A DNA stretch of 64,000 nt, taken from contig CM053158.1 in NCBI GenBank assembly GCA_028571685.1, positions 56,636,001-56,700,000 of the forward strand. Direction: 5' to 3'. Made by a program: the position numbers and the translations under genes. The stretch's first letter is position 1. Every line of letters starts with the position of its first letter. Source of the stretch: Heterohyrax brucei (Eukaryota > Chordata > Mammalia > Hyracoidea > Procaviidae). The notes under the pieces were generated by a model. It had not been told where the DNA came from and did not search any database. It saw only the letters and a list, made by a program, of their open reading frames with translations. Shown here piece by piece: positions 45,379 to 55,949 of this stretch.

Positions 45379-45785
45379 CTTTATATTTTAGAACGACACA
45401 TTACTCAATACTCTACTCATTTAGGGAAGGCTCCAAAGTAAATCACAGCTTTGATTTGGAAAGAGCAATCCAGTGATCATCATGAAAACTGTAAAAAGAG
45501 GGATATACTACAGTCATTATGGTCCTTCCAGATGGAGAGGAAGATGACAAGACTGGTAGTAATTAAAATTAGGTTTATAAATAGTTTATTAAGGGGGTTC
45601 GTAGGGGCAGCTGTAAAGCACAATGAAGATGTATCATACCATTTCAAGAAATCTAACACACGAGTCTCAACAACTATAAAACCAGCTCTGAAAAAGGTGA
45701 AAAATCAACTCACAAAAAAGAGTGTCCCACAACAGACTAATAAGAACAACAGAGAAAACATAAAAATAAAAATACACATATCACA

Positions 45786-46967
45786 ATGGCAGCAGTGAAC
45801 ACATACCTATCAATAATTACATTGAATGCGAATGGACTGAATGCTCCAGTAAAGAGACATCGAGTGTCATCTTGGATCAAAAGACACGACCCATCCATAT
45901 GTTGTCTACAAGAAACTCACTTGAGACCTAAAGACAGGAACAAACTGAAAATTAAAGGATGAAAGAACATATATCAAGCTAACAATGAACAAAGAAGAGC
46001 AGGGGTGGCCATTCTAATCTCAGACAAAATCAATTTGAATGTCAAATCCACCATTGTGGACAAAGATGTACAGTATTTATTGCTGAAAGTTTCAGTACAC
46101 AAGCAAGACTTAACTATATTAAATATTTATGCACCTAATGTCAGAGCACCTAAATATGTCGAAGAAACACTGACTATGCTCAAAAGAGAGTTAGATGACT
46201 CCACAATAATAGTGGGAGACTTTAACATTCCACTCTTATTACTAGACAATTCATCTAGAAAAAAGCTCAGTAAAGATGCAGAAGACCTCATGGACACAAT
46301 TAACCAACTAAACCTCATTGATATATACAGAACTTTCCACCCATCAGCAGACAACTACACCTTCTTCTCCAGTGCACATGGAACATTCTCCAGAATTGAC
46401 CATGTGATAGGCCATAATGCAGTGCTCAACAAAATCCATACCATTCAATTACTACAAAGCATCTTCTCAGATCATAAAGCCATCAAAGTTGAAATCAATA
46501 GCAGAAAAAACATAGATAGAAAGTGGAACTCTTAGAAACTGAACAACATCTTTCTCAAAAAAACATGGGTTTTAGACGAAATCAAGGATGAATTAAAGAA
46601 ATTCATGGCTTCCAATGAGAAAGAAAACTCTTCCTACCAGAACCTATGGGATACAGCCAAAGCAGTGCTCAGAGGTCTGTTTATCTCCATAAATGCACAC
46701 ATTTGGAAGGAAGAAAGAAACCAAATCAAGGCACTAACTCTACAGTTTGAACAAGTAGAAAGAGAACAACAGAGGAATCCCTCGGGCATCAGAAGAAATG
46801 AGATCATAAAGATTAGAGCAGAGCTAAATGAATTAGAGAATAGAAAAACAATTGAAAAAATTGAAAAGACCAAAAGCTGATTTTTTTTAAAGATCAACAA
46901 AATTGATAAACCACTGGCTAAACTTACTAAAGAAAAGCAGGAAAGGAAACAAATAACCCAAATTAGA
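45786..46967 (+). pseudogene. L1 ORF2, endonuclease and linker
   Basis: ATG at 45786 starts 'MAAVNTYLSIITLNANGLN'. Endonuclease residues are all recognisable: N in 'LNANGLN', E in 'CLQETH', D/N in 'GDFN', D in 'RIDHVIGH' and 'SDHKAIKVEI'. In-frame stops are TGA at 45960-45962 (where tryptophan is expected after 'KIKG'), TAG at 46533-46535 and TGA at 46878-46880 (again a tryptophan position, before 'FFLKINKIDKPL'). The frame then shifts by one base at a G run near 46974-46979. The domain nicks target DNA at TT/AAAA-type sites in target-primed reverse transcription. Confidence 0.88.
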
Positions 46968-46968
46968 A

Positions 46969-48054
46969 ATGAGAGGGGGAGTTGTCACCACAGATGCAAC
47001 AGAAATCAAAAATATCATAACAGAATACTATGAAAGACTGTACTCTAACAAATTTGAAAACCTTGGGGAAATGGACGAATTCCTTGACTCATACCACCTA
47101 CCCAAATTATCACAACATGAAGCAAAACAACTTAATAAACCCATCACAAAGGAAGAGATTGAAAAGGTCATCAAAACACTGCCAACCAAAAAAAGTCTGG
47201 GCCCAGATGGCTTCACGGCAGAATTCTACCAAGCATTTAGAGAAGAGTTATCCCCAATACTACTGAGACTATTTCACACTATAGAAAGGGATGGAGTACT
47301 CCCAAACTCATTCTATGAAGCCAGCATAACCCTGATACCTAAGCCCAGGAAAGATCCAACAAAGACAGAGAACTGCAGACCGATATCACTCATGAACCTA
47401 GATGCAAAAATCTTCAACAAAATTCTTGCCAACAGAATACAACAACATATCAAGAAAATAATCCATCATGACCAAGTGGGATTCATACCAGGGATGCAAG
47501 GCTGGTTCAACATCAGGAAACCAATTAATGTGATTAACCACATAAATAACACAAAAGACAAAGATCACCTGATTTTGTCCATTGATGCAGAAAAGGCATT
47601 TGATAAAGTCCAACACCCATTCATGCTAAAAACTCTTAGCAAAATGGGCATAGACGGCAAACTCCTCAACACAACAAGGGCCATTTATACAAAGCCAATT
47701 GCCCACATCATCCTGAATGGAGAGAGACTGAAAGACTTTCCCTTGAGATCAGGAACTAGACAAGGATGCCCACTGTCACCTCTCCTATTCAACATTGTGC
47801 TAGAAGTTCTAGCCAGAGCAATTAGACAAGACGAAGAAATAAAGGGCATCTGCATCGGCAAAGAGGAAGTTAAAATCTCCCTGTTTGCAGATGATATGAT
47901 TGTATATGCAGAGAACCCCAAGGAATCTATAAATAAGCTACTCAAACTCATAGAAGAGTTCAGCAAAGTCTCAGGATACAAGATAAATATAAGTAAATCT
48001 GTAGGATTCCTTTCTACCAACAACGAGACTGTTAAGGAGGAAATGATCAAATGA
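46969..48054 (+). pseudogene. L1 ORF2, reverse transcriptase domain
   Basis: An open frame of 361 codons covers the palm and fingers. Visible motifs are '[14 protein letters not shown]', '[20 protein letters not shown]', '[20 protein letters not shown]', '[13 protein letters not shown]', '[14 protein letters not shown]' and the catalytic 'FADD' at 47884-47895. It is the longest uninterrupted piece of coding sequence in the window. A TGA at 48052-48054 ends it within the thumb. No start codon of its own is expected; it is the continuation of ORF2 after a frameshift. Confidence 0.93.
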
Positions 48055-48805
48055 ATACCATTTACAGTAGCCCCAAGGAAGATCAAGTACCTAGGAATAA
48101 ATCTAACCGAGAAACAACAGACCTTTACAAAGAGAACTACAAGCCCTTAAGAGAGACTTAAATAAATGGAAGAACCTACCCTGCTCATGGATAGGAAGAC
48201 TTAACATTGTGAAAATGTCTATTTTACCCAAAGCAATTTATTTACATAATGCAATCCCAATACAAGTTCCAGCATCATTTTTTAATGAGATGGAGAAACA
48301 AATCACCAATTTTGTTTGGAAAGGGAAGAAACCCCGGATAAGTAAGGTACTACTAAAGAAGAAGAACACACTGGGAGGCCTCTCAATACCTAACCTTAGA
48401 ACATACTACACTGCCACAGTGGTCAAAACAGCCTGGTACTGGTACAAGAACAGACAGATGGATCAATGGAACAGAATTGAGACCCCAGAGATGACACCAC
48501 CTGCCTACGAACAGTTGATATTCGACCAAGGCCCTAAGGCATTAAAATGGGCTAAAAACAGTATCTTCAGCAAATGGTGCTGGCAAATTTGGTTATCCAT
48601 CTGCAATAAACTGAATCAAGATTCATATCTTACACCTTATACAAAAACCAGCTCCAACTGGATAAAAGACCTAAATATCAAACCTAAAACGATAAAGCTC
48701 ATCCAAGAAAATGTAGGAACAACAATGGAAGTTTTAATACACAATGAGGACAGACTCCAAAATCTGTCAAAAGAAACCTCAATCAACAGAAGAGAAAATA
48801 GATAA
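48055..48805 (+). pseudogene. L1 ORF2, thumb and C-terminal part
   Basis: After the stop, 'IPFTVAPRKIKYLGINLTE' continues in frame. Two indels between about 48105 and 48146 then move the reading into the frame of 48209-48805, which gives 'SILPKAIYLHNAIPIQ', 'GGLSIPNLRTYYTATVVKTA' and 'SNWIKDLNIKPKTIKLIQEN'. The end from 48720 ('TMEVLIHNEDR') departs from the usual sequence. A TAA closes it at 48803-48805. Confidence 0.87.
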
Positions 48806-49533
48806 ATGCGAACTATTAAGAATCAAACACTTTTGATCATCCAAAGACTTTATTAATAGAATTAAAAGAACACCGACAGAATGGGAAAAAATATTTGGCA
48901 ACTCTATGTCAGACTGACGCCTGATCTCCATAATCTATAAGATACTACAAAATATCAATAAGAAGAAGATAAACCATCCAATTAAGCGATGGGCAAAGGA
49001 GATGGACAGACACTTCACTAAAGAGGAGATCCAGGCAGCCAAAAAACACATGCGGACATGTTCACGATCTTTAGTTATTAAAGAAATTAAAATCAAGACA
49101 ACAATGAGATACCATCTCACCCCAACAAGACTGGCCATGATCCAGTAAACACAAAACAACAAATGTTGGAGAGGCTGTGGAGAAAGTGGAACCCTCCTAC
49201 ACTGTTGGTGGGGTTACAAAATGGTCCAGCCTCTTTGGACGGCAATCTGGTGCTTCCTTAAAAAAAATGGATATCGATATACCATTTGACCCAGTAATTC
49301 CACTACTTGGAATATATCCTACAGAATCAAGGCCTTTCACACCAACGGACACATGCACCAGAATGTTTACTGCAGCACAGTCCACGATAGCAAAAAGATG
49401 GAATCAACCCAGATACCCGACAATAGAAGAATGGATGAGTAAACTATGGCACATATACTCAATGGAGCACTACACAATGATAAAGAATAACGATGATTCC
49501 AGGAAACATCTCCTAACCTGGTTTCAACTGTAA
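48806..49533 (+). pseudogene. L1 ORF2, cysteine-rich C-terminus
   Basis: In another frame the sequence 'TEWEKIFGNSMSD', '[20 protein letters not shown]' and '[18 protein letters not shown]' is read. The last is the CX3CX7HX4C knuckle, with tyrosine in place of the final cysteine. A slip in the A8 run at about 49259-49266 moves to the frame of 'MDIDIPFDPVIPLLGIYP', which ends at 49533. There are several single stops. The region binds RNA in active elements. Confidence 0.85.
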
Positions 49534-50593
49534 GACATTATGTTGAGTGAAAGTAGTCAGCGACAAAGGGACAAATACTGTATGAGATAAGATCTCAAAA
49601 ACAGACTTGTGTATAGAAGAAAAGATTCTTTGACAGCTGCAGGAGAGGGGAGGGAGGAAGGGTGAGGGCGGAGGGTTTAGTTTAGATAGTTACTAGAAAT
49701 CTAGTTGGGAGAAAGCGGTGACAGCACACATTAGAAACAAGAACAACATTAAGTGGACTTCAGCATAACTTGAGTACTCCTTCCATCTTAACTCAATACT
49801 GCAAGGATAGAGTAGCTGGGGCGGGGGCTGGGGGACCATGCTCTTAGGCGAATTCCAGGCCAGTTGGCACAACTAGCGTTTTGCTAAGAGAGCTCTCTGC
49901 ACCCCAAATTGGTGAGTGGCGTCTGGGGTCTTAAAAGCTGCCAAGCTGCCATCCAAAGACACAGCAAATGGTCCCAACTCAGTGGCAACAGATGCTCACC
50001 GAGGACCAAAATGACATGCGGTAAAGACAACCGAGAAGACAGAGAGACCCACAAGAGTGGGTGCCTACATCGACTTGGGACCGGAAGAACCAGATGGTGC
50101 CCGGCCACCACCAGTGATAGCCACGATGGAGCTCACAGAGAGGAGTCTCACTGGCAACACAAGAATAAAAAGGGGTGCATCATGAGATCTCCACTAAAAG
50201 ACCTCAATTGATGGTCCAGCGGTTTTGGGGTTCCTCTGAGAGCAAGGCCTCTGGCCCTGATGCTGCCCTTTCCCATAAATTATAACAAAGGTCCACTCTT
50301 TGGACAGGAATGGATTGGACTTGGCAATGCAGAGTGACCATATATTGGAAGCATTTTGTGGTTCTATACATCTACAGGATATCATTTTGCTGACCTCTGG
50401 CTGGAGGAAGGAGAGTGGATGGACAGGAGGGGAAAGGAGGCTGTTGAGAGGATAAGACAGGTATGGAGCAGACAGGAATAGTGTGCAGTCACCGGACAGG
50501 GAGATCAGTGGCAGCTGCATATAGGTGGGCATGTAAATTTATACGTGAATGTACGTTTTCACTCAGTGGTGTTAAATTAAAAAAAATTTTAAA
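49534..50593 (+). other. L1 3' UTR with purine-rich block and G-rich run
   Basis: A polypurine stretch (49638-49680, 'ggagaggggagggaggaagg') and a G-rich run with three G4-5 tracts ('ggggcgggggctggggg', about 49818-49834) lie here. Conserved G-rich tracts are a general feature of L1 3' UTRs. The same UTR in older form is seen at 1-370, 16478-17500 and 19061-20185. Confidence 0.8.
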
Positions 50594-50845
50594 AAAATCT
50601 GCACATTTCACAAAATTGAATGGAATTTAATACACACACATACATATGAGATGAAAATAAAAATGGTGAAATCTGAATAACATTGGTGATGGCATCACTG
50701 TCAATATAATTAATTTTGTAAAATGTTACCATTGGAGGAAACTGATCAAAATGTACCTGGAATCTTTATGTAATGTATATTATAACTGCATGTTAATCTA
50801 AAATTATCTAAAGAAAAATTCAATTAAAAAATAAACTCAATGAAG

Positions 50846-51419
50846 TCATTAAGACTTTTTAAACTTTCCACATTATTGTAGAAAGACATTTATAAACTTC
50901 AAACCCGTAGAAAATTTTGAACTACTACCTAGTGATTACTTAACTCGTATTTACGTTGAACTCAGAATATACCTTCTCCTGAGTCAATCAGTAACAACCT
51001 TCCCCAACTCGGAAAACTTCTTCCATAAATTGAATTGGAATCTCTTTCATCAAGGTTGCTACAGCCATTGGTCCTGTGTGACTATTCTGAGCTCTCACAC
51101 ACATAGAAACCCTTCAAAATCTTCGAGAGTTATGTTTTGCTCTGAGTTGATTGTCTTCACACTAAATATTCTCAGTTATTTTCCTTCATGTGTCATGCTT
51201 CTGTTGTCCTTCGCCACACCGAATAGTTCTTCTGTGATCAGATTCCAGTGCCACTCATTTTTTTCTTGTAGTGTCTACAGTATTTTAAATACGAAGTAAG
51301 TAACAGACACTTTAGTGTCAAGAATTAAGGACAAGAAGGATTAGGGATGGCTGTAGGTACAGCTACTTAAGGACAACATTAAAGATTTTGTGGAGGAGTT
51401 GTTTTATGTCTTGTTTTTT
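50846..51419. other. Unassigned DNA
   Basis: No gene or recognised repeat. An 89-codon open frame at 51030-51299 has no domain. Confidence 0.4.
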
Positions 51420-51585
51420 ATCAATATCAACATATTGGTTGTGACAATATGCTATAGTTTTTCAAGGTATTGTCATTGGAGGGTAACTGAGTAAAGGATA
51501 CATGCAATCTTTCTATATTATTTCTTAAAACTAAATTTGAATCTTCAAACCTTTCAAAATAAAAATAATTGGAAAAGAAAATAGT
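51420..51585 (+). repeat. L1M-type 3' terminus
   Basis: 'gtcattggagggtaactgag', 'atgcaatctttctatattat' and 'ctttcaaaataaaaataatt' are the L1M 3' ending, a second instance of what ends at 50845. Confidence 0.6.
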
Positions 51586-51607
51586 GAAGCTGTGGGTTGC
51601 CAGGAGA

Positions 51608-52335
51608 AGAAGCTAGGAGTCCTCCTTGATTACTTTTTTTTTTTCTACTTCTCACTCATTCTATCAGCAAATTCTGTTAGTTCTGCCTTCAAAATATAGT
51701 CAGAATCCAGCTATTTTTTCATCAAGTCACTACTACCACTGTCTTTCAACTGCTTTATTCTAGTGGCTGCATAAATGGTTTCTCTAATTCTGTAGTCTAT
51801 CTGCTACCTTATAGTCTATTTTGAGTACAGTACCCAGAATGATCTTTTCAAAAAATGAATCTCATTCATCTCTTCAAAACTGTCCAATAGTTTCAAAATA
51901 TGACCATGGCAGAAGACTAAATTCCTACCAGTGCCTTCCGTTTTTTACATGAGCTGACTTCTGCTCTACCTCTCTCACCTTGTATCTTTTCATCATCCTT
52001 CATCTTCAGCCTCACTGGTCTTTTTTCGGCTATTTAAACACATTGGTCAAACTCCTGTCTCAGGGGCTTTGAACTGGCTGTTTCCCCCTGTCTCTAATGC
52101 TCTTCTCTAATACAGCCATGTGACCAACTCCTGTATAATTGCTTGGTGTTTTCTCAAACATCACCATCCATATACTTATTTTTTTTCCTGCAGACCCGGC
52201 ACCACCTGTATATTACTTGTTTATTTTTATCAGTGACACCCATTAAATTTCTGTTTTGTTCACTAGCGCCAAAAACATTCTTGAAAGCATTAAAAGGCAT
52301 TCTATCGCTATTTACTCAAAGAAGTAATTGAATAA
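51608..52335 (+). mobile_element. L2 LINE fragment
   Basis: 'gctaggagtcctccttgatt', 'ctgccttcaaaatatagtca', 'atgaatctcattcatctctt', 'ctcaggggctttgaactggc' and 'tggtgttttctcaaacatca' follow the L2 3' half in the same order as 12383-13000. No coding survives. Confidence 0.75.
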
Positions 52336-52594
52336 AGAGAAACCAGTTCCACAATAGAGAATATTGGTTAGAAACTGACAAAGTTCTCTCTCTCCAAATC
52401 TGGTTCACAGTTCACCTCTGTTCTTCCTGTTCCTTTCTACAGTACAATAGCTTTTTCACTGAATTCATAAATGTGTCTATTCAAAACTCTATTTTTTTTT
52501 GTTCTAGTTGTTCCATATGTGACATGTCTGCTTAAGTTAAAAGCTGAAGAGTTAAGTGCTGTATTTTAGTCCCTTTTAATCCTCCACTGTTACT

Positions 52595-52747
52595 AAACCC
52601 TGGTGGTGTAGTGGTTAAATGCTACAGCTGCTAACCAAAAGGTCAGCAGTTTGAATCCAGCAAGTGCTCCTTGGAAACTCTACAGGGAAATTCCATTCCA
52701 TCTTAAAGAGTAACTATGAGTTGAAATCAATGGCAACAGGTTTAGTT
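52595..52747 (+). mobile_element. AfroSINE, short form, best preserved head
   Basis: It runs from 'aaaccctggtggtgtagtgg' to 'aatggcaacaggtttagtt'. The A box 'tggtgtagtgg' at 52604-52614 is a perfect fit to the pol III A-box pattern. The B box 'agtttgaatcc' at 52648-52658 has lost only its CpG. Full length, 153 bases. Confidence 0.9.
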
Positions 52748-53554
52748 ACTGGCACAGAGCTACCTAAGGTACAAAAATCAAGAGACAAATACTTCCTGAC
52801 TTACCATTTCCAACCCAGGATTTTGTGAGCTTGCCTATATTATTCCTATTTTCACATCAATTTTATAATATATTTTAACCTTATGATGATTATGTCTTTT
52901 TTTCAAGTGTAATTGAATGTCAGTAGCCCTTTGGCTGCTCAAGGATTTCTGCTGATGCAGTTGACTATAACCTCTCACCAGCTATCCCACTAACACTCCC
53001 TGAAAGTAGAATCTGTCACTGTGCTCTTGCCATTAGTTGACTTGGAAGGTAAAAGCTGTCATCGTGAATATGAAAGTCACAAATGAAAGAGATTTCATGG
53101 GCAAGTTCATCTTGAGGGGAAGAGAAACTATTTTGTAGCTCACAGAAACAAGGCAAGGTTTTCGACTCAATTGTCCTGGCTGTGGGGCTTTTACTAAGAA
53201 CATTGTGCATAATGACTACAGCAAGCACTTCCACTGAACTTCAGAAATGCAGATTTGGATAACTCATTTTTAGAGAAAATCGGAAACTTATCTTTTTATC
53301 TGACTCCTTCTATCCTTAAATGTCACTTCGAGTTTAAAGCTCTTGAATATTGTTTTATGTGGAACCCTTAGAGATAGCTTTGTATATTGCAAATTCAGTT
53401 ATATAGCATGGATTTGAAAAAGGGTCCAGGGAGTTGAGAAAAACTATAGGGAATGAAAATTCATAAAGCTGATTCTACTGATAGTGAAAGGGGGCAGGCA
53501 GGATAAAAACAAACCACAGTTTTGAGAAAGCTTATAGAACACAGTGGCAGGAAG
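52748..53554. other. Unassigned DNA
   Basis: 0.8 kb with no gene or repeat recognised. Confidence 0.4.
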
Positions 53555-53715
53555 AAAAAAAATCATTTATTTCAGTCTCTTCATTACACAAGGAAGATTT
53601 CTGCCCAAAGTGGTGAAATAATTTTTCCAAGGTCACAAAGTGGTTAAGGACAGAAATAAGGTTAAAAGTTAGCCCTCCTATCTCCTATCCAATTTTAATT
53701 CTGCTACATGAATTT
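53555..53715 (+). repeat. MIR
   Basis: 'cagtctcttcattacacaag' and 'aatttttccaaggtcacaaa' followed by 'gtggttaaggacagaaataa' are the MIR core and second half. Confidence 0.6.
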
Positions 53716-53920
53716 TTCTCAGCCTTATTCCTATTGATATTTGGGGCTACATAATTTCTGGTTATGGTTGCTATTCTGTTCATTGTAGGGTATTTAGGAG
53801 CATCCCTGTCCTCTACCCTCTCCTGTACCCCTCCTCAATTGCAACAGTCAAAAACATCTCCTGACACTACCAAATGTTCCCTGGGGGCAAAATTCCCTTC
53901 AGGATAAACCATTGTTCTAC
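53716..53920. mobile_element. MER5A-type hAT-Charlie MITE
   Basis: 'attgatatttggggctacat', 'ctgttcattgtagggtattt' and 'ctgacactaccaaatgttcc' followed by 'ctgggggcaaaattcccttc' are unmistakably MER5A-like. It is the better preserved of the two copies here. Confidence 0.8.
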
Positions 53921-54042
53921 ATGATGGATGAGTGAGAACAACTCAGTGAAATCACTTACACAGGATTCTCATAGTAGGTACTTATACTACTAAAAATTCA
54001 GGATAAGAAATCCATCTCAAACTAATGTAAGCAATGCTGTTA

Positions 54043-54170
54043 CGGAAAAAAGACCTAGAGATCTGGTCCTGCAGAGATTACAGCCTAGAAAACCCTGTGG
54101 AGTAGCTCTACTCTGTCACATAGAGTTTCTATGAGTTGAAAATTGACTCAGGAGCACCTAACAACAACCA
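54043..54170 (+). mobile_element. SINE with long-form body and RTE terminus
   Basis: 'ctggtcctgcagagattaca' and 'tggagtagctctactctgtc' belong to an AfroSINE-like body, 5' truncated. The end reads 'aattgactcaggagcaccta' and 'acaacaacc', the RTE terminus, instead of the usual AfroSINE end. Confidence 0.65.
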
Positions 54171-54284
54171 CAAGTTTATTAAAGTGGGTGCTAGGCAAGC
54201 CAAAACTGAATCACATCTGGGGTTTCTCCATAGCTCTGTTTCTTACTCCAGTTCTCTCTTGTTGGTTCCATCATTTCAGACCTA

Positions 54285-54717
54285 CCTTCCTTCCTTCCTT
54301 CCTTCCTTCCTTCCTTCCTTCCTTCCTTCCTTCCTTCCTTCCTTCCTTCCTTCCTTCCTTCCTTCCTTCCTTCCTTCCTTCCTTCCTTCCTTCCTTCCTT
54401 CCTTCCTTCCTTCCTTCCTTCCTTCCTTCCTTCCTTCCTTCCTTCCTTCCTTCCTTCCTTCCTTCCTTCCTTCCTTCCTTCCTTCCTTCCTTCCTTCCTT
54501 CCTTCCTTCCTTCCTTCCTTCCTTCCTTCCTTCCTTCCTTCCTTCCTTCCTTCCTTCCTTCCTTCCTTCCTTCCTTCCTTCCTTCCTTCCTTCCTTCCTT
54601 CCTTCCTTCCTTCCTTCCTTCCTTCCTTCCTTCCTTCCTTCCTTCCTTCCTTCCTTCCTTCCTTCCTTCCTTCCTTCCTTCCTTCCTTCCTTCCTTCCTT
54701 CCTTCCTTCCTTCCTTT
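54285..54717 (+). repeat. (CCTT)n microsatellite, about 108 units
   Basis: This is about 430 bases of pure CCTT with no interruption that I can find by reading every line. Both strands stay open in all frames through it, producing meaningless repeat peptides (Pro-Ser-Phe-Leu on one strand, Lys-Glu-Gly-Arg on the other). These are not genes. Confidence 0.98.
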
Positions 54718-54782
54718 GTTTCTGTCTTTCTCTCTCTCTTTCTTTCTCTCTCTCTCTTTCTCTCTCTCTCTCGTTCTCTCTT

Positions 54783-54818
<36 letters not shown>

Positions 54819-54846
54819 TCTTTCTCTTTCTCTCTCTCTCTCTCTT

Positions 54847-54877
<31 letters not shown>

Positions 54878-54915
54878 CTCTCTTACTTTCTCTCTTTCTC
54901 TCTCTTTCTTTCTTC
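54718..54915 (+). repeat. Degenerate CT-rich tract
   Basis: Mixed CT, CTTT and CTTTT units continue the pyrimidine strand for about 200 bases past the pure CCTT run, with rare G or A. Confidence 0.95.
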
Positions 54916-55949
54916 CTGTCTTTTTTTTCATTGTTTTGCTTATTTCTTTGTCTTTTTGTGGCATTGAAGCCTCTTCTATCTGGGCTATAGTGTACAACTT
55001 AGAACCAAATTCCTGAGTCTCCATAGCAGTTTTGGCAGGATTCCTAGGGTATTTCTTTCTTTTATTTTTTTCTACTTTCACTTCTTTGCTTTCTGTCTTT
55101 CTTCATTTCTCAGTACTTGTCTCACTATACTTGCCTTCTTTTCCAGTCTCTTGACTTTCAGGCACTATATGACATCTATATTCCTTCTAGCCAGACTATA
55201 CTGTGCAGTCTGGGAGACAGTTCACCAGTCTTCACAGTCGAACTAGGGTACACCATGGGGCTTCTCTTTTCCTTTTTTTCATTTTTCTTCTTTTTCAAAT
55301 TTTTATCTAGTTATTATTTTTTACTTTTTCATTTTTCCCCCCTCTGTTTCTCAGTTTCTCACTTTTTCATGTCTCCACTCCAATGGCTAGCTTTCTTAGC
55401 ATTCTTTTTTGTTTGCTCGTTTGGGGGCTCCTGTTTCTCTCTCCTCTTTACCACACACTTGTCAGCTTCACACATCAAAAACTTCCCCCTCATTCCTGCC
55501 TACCTGTACCCTGCACTGAACATCCCACTTTGGGCAGTACAGGCATGGCCTCCTAGAACCAAGCCAGTACTGATTCACAGCTGGCCTGTCAGCCATAAGA
55601 CGTGCCACAAACGACCTATCTCAGACACTCCTGTTAAGCTGGACTAGCCCTGATGCACCACAGCTGAGCAATTGGCCCTATCCATTGGATAAGGAAGTGA
55701 CCAGTATTGTAGCCCTAGACAAGAAAACAACAAAGAACACACTGAATATCTGCTCAGACATGACCACATGAAAAAAAAAGGAACAAATAACAAAAAAGGA
55801 CAAAACAGATAGCTCTAAAATCAATAAATAAAGAAAATAACTACTGAATGTTCCTAGTTGTTGCTGAAAATATCAAAACATACTCAAAAAAAGCACAAGA
55901 TAGTTGCAGCAGGTATCTAAAATAAAACAACAGATGATTATCCAGTAGA

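Larger units (their letters stand above)
43461..50593 (+). mobile_element. Full-length L1 LINE, inactive
   Basis: It is 7.1 kb long with all parts: 5' end 'ggggggtggagtcaagatgg', 5' UTR of about 1.1 kb, ORF1 (44364-45378), inter-ORF spacer, ORF2 (45786-49533), a 3' UTR with purine-rich block (49638-49680), and a tail ending 'aaaaaatttt' then A7. Candidate target duplications are 'aaaatct' at 43454-43460 and 50594-50600. Both ORFs carry lesions (see entries), so it cannot mobilise itself, but divergence is modest compared with the neighbours. Confidence 0.9.
41465..50845 (+). mobile_element. L1M remnant, host of three later insertions
   Basis: Three segments together make one 5'-truncated old L1. 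They are 41465-41712 (ORF2 end, 'tctggaaaacagtttggcag'), 42889-43206 (ORF2 end and 3' UTR, 'gcagatcagtggttgccaag', 'ggtgtggttataaaagg') and 50594-50845 (3' UTR end, 'atggtgaaatctgaataaca', 'gttaccattggaggaaactg'). The pieces follow in consensus order without loss, so the intervening sequences are insertions. Confidence 0.82.

Noticed and set aside
47685..48086. 133-codon minus-strand frame
   Set aside because: It is a shadow of the L1 reverse-transcriptase frame on the opposite strand.
54136..55081. Long open frames of 274-296 codons as protein genes
   Set aside because: They consist almost wholly of a tetranucleotide repeat, which lacks stops in every frame on both strands. There is no domain, codon bias or start context.
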